From contig NZ_JAANOW010000003.1 of NCBI RefSeq assembly GCF_011758805.1, positions 1-64,000 of the forward strand: a DNA stretch of 64,000 bases, read 5' to 3'. The DNA is from Mycolicibacterium fluoranthenivorans (GTDB taxonomy: Bacteria; Actinomycetota; Actinomycetes; Mycobacteriales; Mycobacteriaceae). Under the pieces are notes generated by a model. The model was not told where the DNA came from. It was given only the letters and a program-made list of their open reading frames with translations, and searched no databases. Below are positions 45,443 through 54,680 of the stretch, in pieces (within the stretch, counting starts at the first letter, position 1; every line of letters starts with the position of its first letter). Both the position numbers and the translations under genes were made by a program.

Positions 45443-46474
45443 GTGCCCGATCTTGTTCCGCAGGCGGTGCTTGCGCCTCTGACGCCGGCTGCCATCTTCT
45501 TGGTCGCCACCATCGACGACGGTGGCGAGCAGACAGTGCACGATGCCCTCGGCGATATCTCGGGGCTGGTTCGCGCCATAGGTTTTCGCGATCCGGCCAA
45601 GCATCTGTCCGTCATCACGTCGATCGGCTCGGACGCCTGGGACCGGTTGTTCAGCGGGCCGCGGCCGGCCGAACTACACCCGTTCATCGCGTTGGAGGGC
45701 CCGCGGCACAGCGCCCCGTCCACTCCCGGGGATCTGTTGTTCCACCTCCGCGCCGAGTCGCTGGACGTGTGTTTCGAGCTGGCCGGCAAGATCGCCCAGG
45801 CGATGGACGGCGCCATCACCATCGTCGACGAGGTGCAGGGGTTCAAGTTCTTCGACAACCGCGACCTGCTGGGCTTCGTGGACGGCACCGAGAACCCGGG
45901 TGGCCAGGTGGCACTGCACGCCAGTCAGATCGGCGACGAGGATCCCGACTTCGCCGGCGGCTGCTACGTGCACGTGCAGCGCTACCTGCACGATATGTCG
46001 GCCTGGAACGCGCTGTCGGTCGAGGAGCAGGAGCGCGCGATCGGCCGCACCAAACTCGACGACATCGAACTCGACGATGCCGTAAAGCCCGCGAATTCGC
46101 ATGTGGCCCTCAACGTGATCGAGGACGACGAGGGCAACGAACTGAAGACCCTGCGCCACAACATGCCGTTCGGTGAGATCGGCAAGGGTGAGTTCGGGAC
46201 CTACTACATCGGGTACTCGCGCAGCGCCGCGGTCACCGAGCGCATGCTGCGCAACATGTTCATCGGGGATCCGCCCGGCAACACCGACCGGATTCTGGAT
46301 TTCTCCACCGCGGTCACCGGGTGTCTGTTCTTCACCCCGACCGCCGATTTCCTCGACGACCCGCCCCCGCTACCCGGTGACGAGAACGCCGCACCCGCCG
46401 TGGTCGTCACCCCTCCCGCCCCCGCATACTCCGGTTCACTGTCGATCGGCAGCTTGAAAGGACAACCCCAATGA
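45443..46474 (+). CDS. dyp: Dye-decolorizing peroxidase with encapsulin-targeting tail
   Basis: A 343-residue DyP-type haem peroxidase: GFVDGTENP holds the distal aspartate (about residue 147), and the haem-binding histidine is in the ANSHVALN region. The C-terminal extension ends in [11 protein letters not shown], the consensus docking peptide for encapsulin, after a flexible Pro/Ala linker. GTG 45443 follows TAGGGT (45430-45435) by 7 nt, indicating a leaderless transcript. It overlaps the encapsulin gene by ATGA, so cargo and shell are made together. Confidence 0.94.
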   Translation: MPDLVPQAVLAPLTPAAIFLVATIDDGGEQTVHDALGDISGLVRAIGFRDPAKHLSVITSIGSDAWDRLFSGPRPAELHPFIALEGPRHSAPSTPGDLLFHLRAESLDVCFELAGKIAQAMDGAITIVDEVQGFKFFDNRDLLGFVDGTENPGGQVALHASQIGDEDPDFAGGCYVHVQRYLHDMSAWNALSVEEQERAIGRTKLDDIELDDAVKPANSHVALNVIEDDEGNELKTLRHNMPFGEIGKGEFGTYYIGYSRSAAVTERMLRNMFIGDPPGNTDRILDFSTAVTGCLFFTPTADFLDDPPPLPGDENAAPAVVVTPPAPAYSGSLSIGSLKGQPQ

Positions 46475-47268
46475 ACAACCTGTACCGCGAACTGGCGCCG
46501 GTCACCGACGAGGCGTGGGCCGAGATCGAGCAGGAGGCCACCCGGACGTTCAAGCGCCACATCGCCGGACGCCGCGTCGTGGACTGCAGCGGGCCGAGCG
46601 GCGCCACGACCGCCGCGGTGTCGACAGGACATCTGCTCAACGTGGCCTCACCGGGCGACGGTGTGCTGGCCCACCTGCGGGACAGCCGGCCGCTGGTGCG
46701 GCTGCGGGTGCCGTTCACGATCACCCGCGAGGCGATCGACGACGTGGAGCGCGGCTCGCAGGACTCGGACTGGGATCCGGTCAAGGACGCGGCCAAGAAG
46801 CTGGCGTTCGCCGAGGATCGGGCGATCTTCGAGGGGTACGCGGCCGCCAACATCCAGGGCATCCGGGCGTCCAGCTCCAACCCCGGCCTGGCTTTGCCCG
46901 AGGATCCCCGGGACTACCCCGATGTGATCGCCCAGGCGCTCTCGGAGCTGCGGCTGGCCGGTGTCGACGGGCCGTACTCGGTGCTGCTGTCGGCCGACGC
47001 GTACACCAAGGTCAGCGAGACCACCGAACACGGCTACCCGCTGCGCGAGCACCTCAACCGGGTGGTCGACGGGGATATCATCTGGGCCCCCGCCATCGAT
47101 GGCGCGTTCGTGTTGTCCACCCGCGGAGGCGATTTCGATCTACAGCTGGGCACCGACGTGTCGATCGGCTATCTGAGCCACGACGCCGAGACCGTGCAGC
47201 TGTACCTGCAGGAGACGTTCACATTCCTGAACTACACCGCCGAGGCGTCGGTCGCACTGTCCGCCTGA
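46471..47268 (+). CDS. enc: Encapsulin shell protein (Cfp29)
   Basis: A 265-residue HK97-fold shell protein with the family start [23 protein letters not shown] and the conserved VSIGYLSHDAETVQLYLQETFTF end. It self-assembles into a nanocompartment that encloses DyP peroxidase and in mycobacteria protects against oxidative stress. It is translationally coupled to dyp. Confidence 0.96.
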   Translation: MNNLYRELAPVTDEAWAEIEQEATRTFKRHIAGRRVVDCSGPSGATTAAVSTGHLLNVASPGDGVLAHLRDSRPLVRLRVPFTITREAIDDVERGSQDSDWDPVKDAAKKLAFAEDRAIFEGYAAANIQGIRASSSNPGLALPEDPRDYPDVIAQALSELRLAGVDGPYSVLLSADAYTKVSETTEHGYPLREHLNRVVDGDIIWAPAIDGAFVLSTRGGDFDLQLGTDVSIGYLSHDAETVQLYLQETFTFLNYTAEASVALSA

Positions 47269-47316
47269 TCCGCGCGGCGGCCGGTACCCCAGAGCACCGG
47301 CATCCACACGGGCTTC

Positions 47317-48165
47317 TCATCGCTTGTCGTCGACCTCGGGTTTGAGGTGCCGCCACCAACAGGCGACATACATGCTCATGGACGCGACCAGGGCCACGAC
47401 CACCCAGAGCACCACGGTGACGTCCACCCACGTCCCCATGGGTGGCGCATCGGGCAGTGCGTTGCGCAACGGCACGACTGCAAACAGCATTGCCGCGAAC
47501 CACGTCGTCATCGGCGGTTGGAACTTGCGCTGATTCCGCAAGGTCTGCACGGCTACGACCACGCCCAGCGTGGCGATGGTGATCAGTGCGCCCAAGATGA
47601 TCGCGGCAAACGCAGCGGTGCTCGGCGACCGATGCAAGTCCACGCGGTACACCGTGGATGCGTCGGACGCGCCGCGCGAGGGGATGCTGAACATCCATCC
47701 CGGCACCCGGTCGACGAACGATGCCCAGGTTCGCTCGGGGGCTCGGTTGGCGCCGCGTACCACCTCGACGGTGATGGGTCCGGATCGATACCGGTCAAAC
47801 GGGTAGGCGCCGGGGTTGCCGGCGATGGTGAGCGCGACAGGAAAAACACCTGGGACGGTGCCCTTGGGCCAGCTGCGGGTGGTGGGCGTGACGGCCGAAT
47901 GGATTGCGACACTGAGGTCTTCGGTCAGGCTGTGAGTTACCGGATCGAGCACGCCCGGTCCCGGGGTGACCGTGACGTTGGCAACCATCTCGCCCTTAAC
48001 TGCGTGAACCTCTTCCAGGTCGAAGGTGACCGAGGTTGCACCGGGCACCGGCTCATCGGCGGTTAGCTCCCGGGGACTGCCAAGACCGGTGGCCGCGTAC
48101 AGAGCGATCGTCGTGACGTATGCCGCAATGATGACTAGGACGCCAAGGGCGACACGGACTTTCAT
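47317..48165 (-). CDS. DUF4436 membrane protein
   Basis: A 282-residue membrane protein: an N-terminal helix, an extracytoplasmic beta-rich domain (about 35-185; FDRYRSGPITVEV is typical) and three C-terminal helices (about 195-215, 230-245, 250-272). It is known only as a conserved domain family of unknown function. It is convergent with the encapsulin gene. Confidence 0.83.
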   Translation of the reverse strand: MKVRVALGVLVIIAAYVTTIALYAATGLGSPRELTADEPVPGATSVTFDLEEVHAVKGEMVANVTVTPGPGVLDPVTHSLTEDLSVAIHSAVTPTTRSWPKGTVPGVFPVALTIAGNPGAYPFDRYRSGPITVEVVRGANRAPERTWASFVDRVPGWMFSIPSRGASDASTVYRVDLHRSPSTAAFAAIILGALITIATLGVVVAVQTLRNQRKFQPPMTTWFAAMLFAVVPLRNALPDAPPMGTWVDVTVVLWVVVALVASMSMYVACWWRHLKPEVDDKR

Positions 48166-48334
48166 ATGGGCCTTTCCGATGTACTCGCTCGCCGAATGTC
48201 CGGACCGGATTAGTGGTCGCGAACATCAGCAGTCTAAGTCCGGGGGTCCCGAATCCGTCGACTACGGACGCGACCGCCGTTCTCGAGTACCGAAAACTCT
48301 TGGCCATCAGGCATTTTGAGGACCAGCTGGCCCG

Positions 48335-48353
48335 ACCCGGCTCGAGACCGGGT
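48335..48353. terminator. Possible terminator after purQ
   Basis: The stem ACCCGG / CCGGGT with loop CTCGAGA lies 15 bp beyond the purQ stop. It is short, has no T run and is weakly supported. Confidence 0.35.
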
Positions 48354-48368
48354 GCGGTTAATCGCGAG

Positions 48369-49109
48369 TTAAGCCGTCAACACCGCATCAAGGGCGGAGT
48401 AGAACAGCCCGAGCCCGTCATCAGATGGGCCGGTGAGCGGTTCGGTGGCGTGCTCGGGGTGCGGCATCAGCCCGACCACGCGGCCGTCGGCCGAGCTGAC
48501 CCCGGCGATGCCGCGCATCGACCCGTTGAGGTTGTCGCGGTAGCGGAACACCACGCGGCCCTCACCCTCGAGTTCGTCGAGCACTGCCTCAGAGGCGACG
48601 TACCGGCCCTCGCCGGATTTCAGCGGCACCAGCAGATCGGCGTCCTGCTCGTAGCGGGTGGTCCACGCCGTCGAGTTGGACGCCACCTGCAGCCACACGT
48701 CACGGCAGATGAAGTGCAGTCCGGCGTTGCGGGTCAGCGCACCCGGCAGCAGACCGGACTCACACAGCACCTGGAAGCCGTTGCAGATGCCGAGCACCGG
48801 CAGCCCGCCCCGGGCAGCGTCGACCACCGAGCGCATCACCGGCGCGAAGCTGGCGATGGCCCCGGCGCGCAGGTAGTCCCCGTAGGAGAACCCGCCCGGT
48901 ACCACCACGGCGTCCACACCCTTGAGGTCGGCATCGGCATGCCACAGGGCGACGGCCTCGCCGCCGGCCAACCGCACCGCCCGGGCCGCGTCGACGTCAT
49001 CCAGCGTGCCGGGAAAGGTGATCACGCCCACCTTGGCGGCACTGTTACCCGTCGCTGCGCTCGCCGCAGCCGCATTTCGCGTCGCTGCGCTCGCCTCTAG
49101 ACCGGTCAC
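48369..49109 (-). CDS. purQ: Phosphoribosylformylglycinamidine synthase glutaminase subunit PurQ
   Basis: About 246 residues (or about 220 if it starts later). Class I glutaminase that supplies ammonia to Pur[16 protein letters not shown], the nucleophile in [15 protein letters not shown], and the HPEHA motif. The GTG at 49109 overlaps the purS stop (GTGA), but the first 25 residues are an Ala/Ser/Thr-rich direct repeat absent from typical PurQ. A start nearer KVGVITFPG is possible. Confidence 0.94.
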   Translation of the reverse strand: MTGLEASAATRNAAAASAATGNSAAKVGVITFPGTLDDVDAARAVRLAGGEAVALWHADADLKGVDAVVVPGGFSYGDYLRAGAIASFAPVMRSVVDAARGGLPVLGICNGFQVLCESGLLPGALTRNAGLHFICRDVWLQVASNSTAWTTRYEQDADLLVPLKSGEGRYVASEAVLDELEGEGRVVFRYRDNLNGSMRGIAGVSSADGRVVGLMPHPEHATEPLTGPSDDGLGLFYSALDAVLTA

Positions 49110-49345
49110 GACTGTTCCCGGCTCACGACGAAGTCCTCGATGACCGTGTTGGCCAACAGCGATTCGGCGATTTCGGCCAGCGCCGCATCGGATACCGAAT
49201 CGTCCACCTCGAGCTCGAAACGCTTGCCCTGGCGGACGTCCGAGATACCAGAGTGGCCGAGACGGCCCAGCGCGCCGACGATCGCCTGCCCCTGCGGGTC
49301 GAGGATCTCGGCCTTGGGCATCACGTGCACTACGACGCGGGCCAC
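49106..49345 (-). CDS. purS: Phosphoribosylformylglycinamidine synthase subunit PurS
   Basis: A 79-residue small subunit bridging PurL and Pur[29 protein letters not shown] is the family pattern. I chose GTG 49345 because GAAGGAG lies just upstream; the longer frame to 49450 overlaps the divergent gene. It is the first gene of purS-purQ. Confidence 0.95.
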   Translation of the reverse strand: MARVVVHVMPKAEILDPQGQAIVGALGRLGHSGISDVRQGKRFELEVDDSVSDAALAEIAESLLANTVIEDFVVSREQS

Positions 49346-49426
49346 GGGTACTCCTTCGAAAGTTTGCACAAATCGGTCCTGATCGGCTGTAACTCTACCG
49401 ACGTAGATACAAGCCACAATGGAGCC

Positions 49427-50080
49427 ATGCAACTCGTGCATTTCGGCCACTCCTGCCTGCTGGCAGACTTCCCGAACGTCGGCGGCGGCAGCACCAGGGT
49501 GCTGTTCGATCCCGGCAACTTCTCACACGGCTTCGAGGGCATCACGGGTCTGGACGCGATCCTGATCACCCATCAGCATCCCGATCACGCCGACACCGCC
49601 AGGCTGCCCGCGCTGCTGGACGCGAACCCGCAGGCCAAGCTGTACGCGGATCCCCAGACGGCGGCCCAGCTGGGCGCACCGTGGACAGCGGTACACGCCG
49701 GCGACGCCTTCACCGTCGGGCATCTGTCGGTGCGTGGCGTGGGCGGCACCCACGCCACCATCCACCCGGACATCCCGGTGATCGACAACACGTCGTACCT
49801 GATCGGCGACGGCGACCACCCCGCCCGGCTGATGCACCCGGGCGACGCCCTGTTCGCCCCCGGTGAGCCGGTCGACGTGTTGGCCACCCCGGCGGCGGCG
49901 CCGTGGATGAAGATCTCCGAGGCGGTCGACTATCTGCGCGCCGTCGCTCCGTCCCGGGCCGTGCCGATCCACCAGGGCATCATCGAGCCGGCCGCGCGGG
50001 GTATCTACTACGGCCGGTTGTCGGAGATGACGGACACCGACTTCCAGGTGCTCACCCCGGAGAACGGAACGACATTCTGA
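49427..50080 (+). CDS. Metallo-beta-lactamase-fold hydrolase (UlaG-like)
   Basis: A 217-residue metal-dependent hydrolase with GHSCLL, the metal motif THQHPDHAD and later GTHATIH and PGDALFAPGEPVDVL. It resembles L-ascorbate-6-phosphate lactonase-like members; the substrate is unknown. GGAG precedes ATG 49427. It is divergent from purS by about 80 bp and its stop overlaps the possible start of the PAP2 gene. Confidence 0.86.
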   Translation: MQLVHFGHSCLLADFPNVGGGSTRVLFDPGNFSHGFEGITGLDAILITHQHPDHADTARLPALLDANPQAKLYADPQTAAQLGAPWTAVHAGDAFTVGHLSVRGVGGTHATIHPDIPVIDNTSYLIGDGDHPARLMHPGDALFAPGEPVDVLATPAAAPWMKISEAVDYLRAVAPSRAVPIHQGIIEPAARGIYYGRLSEMTDTDFQVLTPENGTTF

Positions 50081-50721
50081 ACGCACGGACCCTGCTGATC
50101 TGGTGGCCGCCCGCCGGCATCACCGCCATGGTGGTGCTCGGCCTGCTGGTTGGTCCAAGTAACACCCCTTTCGACATCGCCGCGCTGAACGCGATGAACC
50201 GGATCCTCGGCCCGGATCCCCGCTGGATGCTGTGGTTCACCTGGGGTATCGCGATGGTCGCCCTGGTGTTCTGTGCGGTGGTGGTGGCGCTGTGGCAGCG
50301 GCGCTGGCGGGTGGCGGCGGTCGCGGCTCTGTGTCCGGGCCTCGCGCTGCTCGGATCGCGTGTGCTCAAGAAGCTGTTCGGCCGCGCCAAAGGGGACGGC
50401 GGCTACTGGGCCCACGCCTACCCCAGCGGACACGCCACGGTGGTCACCACCGTGACGGCGATGTTCGTGCTGGCCGTCGGCTACACGGTGTGGCGAGCCG
50501 CGCTGGCCGCGGTGATCAGCGTCATCGGTGGCATCGGGATGGCCGCGACCGACTACCACTACCTGACCGATATCTTCGGCGGCTGGCTGTGGGCCACCGC
50601 CCTGGTGTGCTTGGCGGTCCTGGCGGCCGGGCCTCAGGCGGTGTCGCGGGCGGCCGCCCTGCCCGCGGCCCGGCCGGAGAACACGCAGCCACCCAAGAAG
50701 GTGCCTTCCAGCGACCGGTAG
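50077..50721 (+). CDS. PAP2-family membrane phosphatase
   Basis: About 214 residues with five to six helices and the acid phosphatase motifs: KKLFGRAKGDGG, YPSGHATVVTTVTA and DYHYLTDIFGGWLW. It probably dephosphorylates a lipid such as polyprenyl diphosphate or phosphatidate. The start is uncertain: CTG 50077 overlaps the upstream stop (CTGA), and the first ATG in frame is 50128, which would remove part of the first helix. The last 88 bp overlap the convergent FAD gene. Confidence 0.8.
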   Translation: MNARTLLIWWPPAGITAMVVLGLLVGPSNTPFDIAALNAMNRILGPDPRWMLWFTWGIAMVALVFCAVVVALWQRRWRVAAVAALCPGLALLGSRVLKKLFGRAKGDGGYWAHAYPSGHATVVTTVTAMFVLAVGYTVWRAALAAVISVIGGIGMAATDYHYLTDIFGGWLWATALVCLAVLAAGPQAVSRAAALPAARPENTQPPKKVPSSDR

Positions 50722-52274
50722 CCGTGTACGCCGCCGCCACCGAATCCGGCGGCCTCACCGGCGGCGTACAGACCGCTGAAGGCGCTGCCGTCGGCGGTGA
50801 GAACCCGCGATTCCAGGTCGGTCTGCAGTCCACCCAGCGATTTGCGGGTCAAGATGTGCAGTTTGACGGCGATCAGCGGGCCGGCCTTGGAATCGGTCAA
50901 CCGGTGTGGGGCGACGACGCGGGCCAGCCGGTCCGGCAGGTAGTCGCGGGCACCCCGGATCGCGGTGATCTGCCCGTCCTTGCTGAAGCGGTTGACCACC
51001 TCGCGGTCCCGCGCGGTCACTTCGGCCTCGACGGTGGCGTAGTCCAGGGGCGCCACCCCGTCGACGCCGTTCATCGCGGACACCAGGTCTCGCAGTGAGT
51101 TCGCGGTGACGAAATCGACGCCCTTGTCCACGAATGCGCGGACCGGGGCGGGGCCGCCGTCCCGGCCGCGGGACAGCACGGCACGGACACTGCGCCCGGT
51201 CAGGTCCGGGTTCTGCTCCTGCCCAGACAGGCCGAACTCCTTGGCGATGATGCGGGCGTTGAGCACGAACCAGGTGTAGTCGTAGCCGGTGGCGGCGATG
51301 TACTCCAGCGTGCCGAGCGTGTCGAATCCCGGGTACAGCGGCACTGGCAGGCGTTTCCCGGTGGCGTCCAGCCACAACGAGGACGGCCCGGGCAGGATCC
51401 GGATACCGTGGTTGGGCCACACCGGGTCGTAGTTGGTGATGCCTTCGGTGTAGTGCCACATCCGGTCGGCGTTGATCACCTGGGCGCCCGCGGATTCGGC
51501 GATCCCGATCATCCGCCCGTCGACGTGCTCGGGGACACCGGAGAGCATCGTCTTCGGTGGTGTACCCATCCGGGCCGGCCAGTTCTTGCGCACCAGATCG
51601 TGGTTGCCGCCGATGCCGCCGCTGGCGACGATCACGGCCTGGGCCCGGAAATCGAACTCCCCCACGGTGTTACGCGAGGACGCGACGCCACGTGCGGCGG
51701 CCGACGGCTCGAGCACCGCACCGCGCACACCGACGACGGCGCCGTCCGCGACGATGAGCTCGTCGACGCGGTGCCGGTGTGCGAACGTCACCTTCGGGTG
51801 GCCGAGCAGGCGGCGGGCGAAGATGTCGACCAGCGCCGGGCCGGTGCCCCAGGTGATGTGGAAGCGCGGGACCGAATTCCCGTGTCCGCGAGCGCCATAG
51901 CCGCCGCGTTCGGCCCAGCCGACCAGCGCGAAGGTCTGCAGCCCACGCTCCCGCAGCCAGCGGCGCTTCTCCCCCGCGGCGAAGTCGACGTAGGCGTGTG
52001 CCCACTGGCGGGGCCAGTGGTCCTCGGCGCGGTCGAAGCCGGCGGAGCCCAGCCAATCCTGTAACGCCAGCTCGTGACTGTCGCGGATACCGAGGCGGCG
52101 CTGCTCGGGGCTGTCGACGAAGAACAACCCGCCGAACGACCAGTAGGCCTGGCCGCCGATGTTGGCGGCGTTCTCCTGGTCGACGATCAGGACCTTACGA
52201 CCGCGTTCGACCAGTTCGCATGCGGCGACCAGCCCGGCCAGCCCAGCACCCACCACGATGACATCGGCGTCCAT
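50634..52274 (-). CDS. FAD-binding dehydrogenase (KstD/fumarate-reductase-like)
   Basis: A 546-residue flavoprotein: the N-terminal dinucleotide loop VIVVGAGLAGLVAACELVERG, the FAD_binding_2 region VIVASGGIGGNH, and the C-terminal SGLYAAGEAAGFGGGGVHGYRSLEGTFLGGCVFSGR. Family members dehydrogenate steroids or reduce fumarate-like substrates; the real substrate is unknown. Its C-terminal 29 codons are antisense to the PAP2 gene's 3' end. Confidence 0.88.
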   Translation of the reverse strand: MDADVIVVGAGLAGLVAACELVERGRKVLIVDQENAANIGGQAYWSFGGLFFVDSPEQRRLGIRDSHELALQDWLGSAGFDRAEDHWPRQWAHAYVDFAAGEKRRWLRERGLQTFALVGWAERGGYGARGHGNSVPRFHITWGTGPALVDIFARRLLGHPKVTFAHRHRVDELIVADGAVVGVRGAVLEPSAAARGVASSRNTVGEFDFRAQAVIVASGGIGGNHDLVRKNWPARMGTPPKTMLSGVPEHVDGRMIGIAESAGAQVINADRMWHYTEGITNYDPVWPNHGIRILPGPSSLWLDATGKRLPVPLYPGFDTLGTLEYIAATGYDYTWFVLNARIIAKEFGLSGQEQNPDLTGRSVRAVLSRGRDGGPAPVRAFVDKGVDFVTANSLRDLVSAMNGVDGVAPLDYATVEAEVTARDREVVNRFSKDGQITAIRGARDYLPDRLARVVAPHRLTDSKAGPLIAVKLHILTRKSLGGLQTDLESRVLTADGSAFSGLYAAGEAAGFGGGGVHGYRSLEGTFLGGCVFSGRAAGRAAARDTA

Positions 52275-52337
52275 GACGCCAAGGCTAGCCCCACCTCGAC
52301 GACGATCAAGCGGTGAGGAGTCGGGCAGTCCAGCGGG

Positions 52338-53048
52338 TCAGGCCGCGTCGGTGAGCGCCGGATACGGGGTCCAGCGGTACACCGCAGGCACGCACTGGTG
52401 CATGAGAGCCAGGTCGATGGCGTCCAGGATGGCCTGCCGGGTTCCGGTGCGGCGTAGCTGGCGGGCCGAGACGGCCAGTCGCACCATGCCGCCGCGGCGG
52501 GCGCTGCGTTCGGCGGACAGCACCAGGGTGCGGCACCACCACGGTTCGGTCAGAAATCCCTCGCCGATGCCGAGCACACGGGCCCGCAGGGTGGTGTCGC
52601 GGATCAGATCACTGATGCCCGCGACGCCGATGAGCAACCGGAATCCGTTCCGCGGCAAGGCCGCGACGGTGCCCTGCGAGACCGTCCAGCCCGGCGCGGC
52701 GAACAGCCGGGTACGCAGGCCGAGATGTTCCAGAACACGGTCGGCGCCCATCAGCCGCAGATTCGCCTCGTGCGCGGGCAATACGGCGAACTCGCCACGA
52801 CGGGTCTTGGTGGCGACCTCGTCGAAACCGTGCAGGACCAGGGCGTCGCCCCGGTTGCGACGGTCGCCGAGCCATTCGACACTGGAGCCATCCTGCTCCA
52901 GGCGGTAGTCTCCCTTGAGCCTGGGCGCCACCATCAGCGACACCGGAACGCCGCGGGCGTCCAACTCACCGCAGAACGCGTCGACCTCGGTCAGGGTGCG
53001 ATCCCTGATACCGGAAATGGAGACGATCAGTTCTCCTGCCACGTTCAC
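52338..53048 (-). CDS. DUF2334 (polysaccharide-deacetylase-like) protein
   Basis: A 236-residue protein with a NodB-like barrel: LIVSISGIRDRTLTEVDAFC, VSLMVAPRLKGDY, ALVLHGFDE and FAAPGWTVSQG correspond to the family's metal-site loops. It may act on an envelope sugar, but no substrate is known. It is on the same strand as the FAD gene, 63 bp upstream. Confidence 0.75.
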   Translation of the reverse strand: MNVAGELIVSISGIRDRTLTEVDAFCGELDARGVPVSLMVAPRLKGDYRLEQDGSSVEWLGDRRNRGDALVLHGFDEVATKTRRGEFAVLPAHEANLRLMGADRVLEHLGLRTRLFAAPGWTVSQGTVAALPRNGFRLLIGVAGISDLIRDTTLRARVLGIGEGFLTEPWWCRTLVLSAERSARRGGMVRLAVSARQLRRTGTRQAILDAIDLALMHQCVPAVYRWTPYPALTDAA

Positions 53049-53113
53049 AGTGTGGCAACGTCAGGTGTCGCGACGGTTGCGAACACCCGGACGCAAGTTG
53101 ACTTTTGGATCGG

Positions 53114-53599
53114 CTATTCGGCCAGTACCGCTTCGATCGCCGCGATCACCTCGGGTGCGTCGGGTTCGGTGCGGGGCCGGAACCGGTTGACCACCTCACC
53201 GCCGGGCGCGAGCAGGAACTTCTCGAAGTTCCACTGGATGTCGCCGGCCGCACCGTCGGCGTCGGGGGTCTCGGTCAGCGCGGCGTACAGCGGATGCCGG
53301 TCTTCGCCGTTGACGTCGGTCTTGGCCAGCAGCGGGAAGCTGACCCCGTAGGTGGTCGAGCAGAACGTCTGGATCTCCTCGGCGGTGCCGGGCTCCTGTC
53401 CCATGAACTGATTGCACGGCACGCCGACGACGGTGAGCCGGCCGGCGTAGTCCTGTGCCAGCTTCTCCAGCGCGCTGTACTGCGGTGTCAAGCCACACTT
53501 GGAGGCGACGTTCACGACGAGCGTTGCGCCGTCCGATAATTCGGCCAGCGTGGTGGATTCCCCGGCGAGGGTGGTCAGCGGGATCGTGTTCAGGCTCAC
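53114..53599 (-). CDS. Glutathione-peroxidase-family thiol peroxidase
   Basis: A 161-residue non-seleno GPx: the peroxidatic cysteine in VNVASKCGLTPQY (C35), the second-cysteine-containing GVPCNQFMGQEPG and WNFEKFLL with the catalytic Trp/Asn. As mycobacteria lack glutathione, the reductant is probably thioredoxin or mycothiol-linked. The gene follows the TetR gene on the same strand with 10 bp between them. Confidence 0.92.
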   Translation of the reverse strand: MSLNTIPLTTLAGESTTLAELSDGATLVVNVASKCGLTPQYSALEKLAQDYAGRLTVVGVPCNQFMGQEPGTAEEIQTFCSTTYGVSFPLLAKTDVNGEDRHPLYAALTETPDADGAAGDIQWNFEKFLLAPGGEVVNRFRPRTEPDAPEVIAAIEAVLAE

Positions 53600-53609
53600 C
53601 GGGACGACG

Positions 53610-54173
53610 CTAGCCGTCGAACAGGATCGCCGCCAGCCTCTCGACCGTGGCGATCGGATCGCCCGCCATGCACGTCTTGTCGAAGGCGTCGTTGAGCCAC
53701 AACTGGGCGAACCCGTGCACCAGCGACCACGCCGCCAGGGCGGCCCCGTCGGGATCGGCTTTGGCGTGCGGATCCGCCAGGGTGCCGACGCCGCGGTTCA
53801 GTTCGGCACCCGCGGCGGCCGAGGCGCGTAGCAGGTCGGGGTCATCGTCGTCGTAGAGCGACTTGTCGAACATCACCTCGTAGTGGCCGGGATGATCCAG
53901 GGCGAACCGGACATACGCTTTGGCGGCGTCGACGAACTGTGGCCGGGCGTCGGCCAGGGCCGCGGCCAGCAGGCCGAATCCTTCGGCCGCCAGCGCGGTG
54001 AACAGCCCGCGCCGATCGGTGAAGTGATGCGCGGGTGCGGCGTGTGAAACGCCTGCGGCTCTGGCCAATTCACGTAGCGAGATGCCGTCCGCGCCACGTT
54101 CGGCGACCAGCGCCGCAGCCTGCGAGAGAATCGCCGCCCGCAGGTCGCCGTGGTGATAGGTCTGTTTTCCCAC
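53610..54173 (-). CDS. TetR-family regulator of the GPx/DoxX locus
   Basis: A 187-residue TetR protein: HHGDLRAAILSQAAALVAERG, then the recognition helix ISLRELARAAGVSHAAPAHHF. GTG 54173 follows TAGGAT (complement of 54180-54185) by 6 nt, a leaderless start. It is divergent from doxX across two copies of a palindrome, so it probably represses both sides, including the GPx gene behind it. Confidence 0.87.
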   Translation of the reverse strand: MGKQTYHHGDLRAAILSQAAALVAERGADGISLRELARAAGVSHAAPAHHFTDRRGLFTALAAEGFGLLAAALADARPQFVDAAKAYVRFALDHPGHYEVMFDKSLYDDDDPDLLRASAAAGAELNRGVGTLADPHAKADPDGAALAAWSLVHGFAQLWLNDAFDKTCMAGDPIATVERLAAILFDG

Positions 54174-54179
54174 CCCTGC

Positions 54180-54233
54180 ATCCTATCTTGACATCGTCTA
54201 GTTTCTCGATATCCTCATCTTGACAGTGTCTAG
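54180..54233. promoter_or_regulatory. TetR operators and divergent promoters for TetR and DoxX genes
   Basis: Two related palindromes, CTTGACATCGTCTAG (54187-54201) and CTTGACAGTGTCTAG (54219-54233), sit 32 bp apart. The first holds the -35 TTGACA of a plus-strand promoter whose -10 is TATCCT (54210-54215). The minus-strand -10 TAGGAT abuts the first palindrome. Confidence 0.65.
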
Positions 54234-54248
54234 ATCAGGGGAGGTGCG

Positions 54249-54680
54249 ATGGCCGTCTTCCTCACGCTGGTGCTCGGCAGCCTCGCGGCCCGCGCCACAC
54301 TCGCCGACACCTGGCCGGCCGCCATCGCGTGCGGGCTTGCCCTGATGTTCACCCTGACCGGGATCGCGCATTTCGTGCCGGGAATGCGCCGGGACATGAT
54401 CGCCATCGTGCCGCCACCGCTGCCGGCGCCGGCCCTGCTGGTCACCGTCACCGGCGTGCTCGAATTGATGGGCGCGGTCGGGGTGGTCTATCCACCCACG
54501 CGGGCCGACGCGGCAGGGTGTCTGTTCGTGCTGATGCTGGCCATGTTCCCGGCCAACATCTACGCCGCCCGCATGCCCGACCCGCCGGCGTCGATGACGG
54601 CGAACCTAGGTCTGCGGTCCGCCGAAGAGGCTGTGTACCTGGCCGCTGCCATAGTGGTCGCGGTCCGCGGTGGCCAGTAG
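54249..54680 (+). CDS. DoxX-family membrane protein
   Basis: A 143-residue protein with four helices of the DoxX type (LMFTLTGIAHFVPGMRRDM; LLVTVTGVLELMGAVGVV). The family is linked to thiol or electron-transfer complexes and small-molecule handling in the membrane. Its pairing with a TetR and a GPx gene points to redox or xenobiotic response. GGGGAGG precedes the ATG. The last 75 bp overlap the convergent ptrB gene. Confidence 0.85.
   Translation: MAVFLTLVLGSLAARATLADTWPAAIACGLALMFTLTGIAHFVPGMRRDMIAIVPPPLPAPALLVTVTGVLELMGAVGVVYPPTRADAAGCLFVLMLAMFPANIYAARMPDPPASMTANLGLRSAEEAVYLAAAIVVAVRGGQ

Noticed and set aside
49366-49378. GCACAAATCG near the purS start resembling the DUF559-flanking hairpin arm
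   Set aside because: Only about 10 bases match, no inverted partner is present, and it lies in the purS leader; treated as coincidence.
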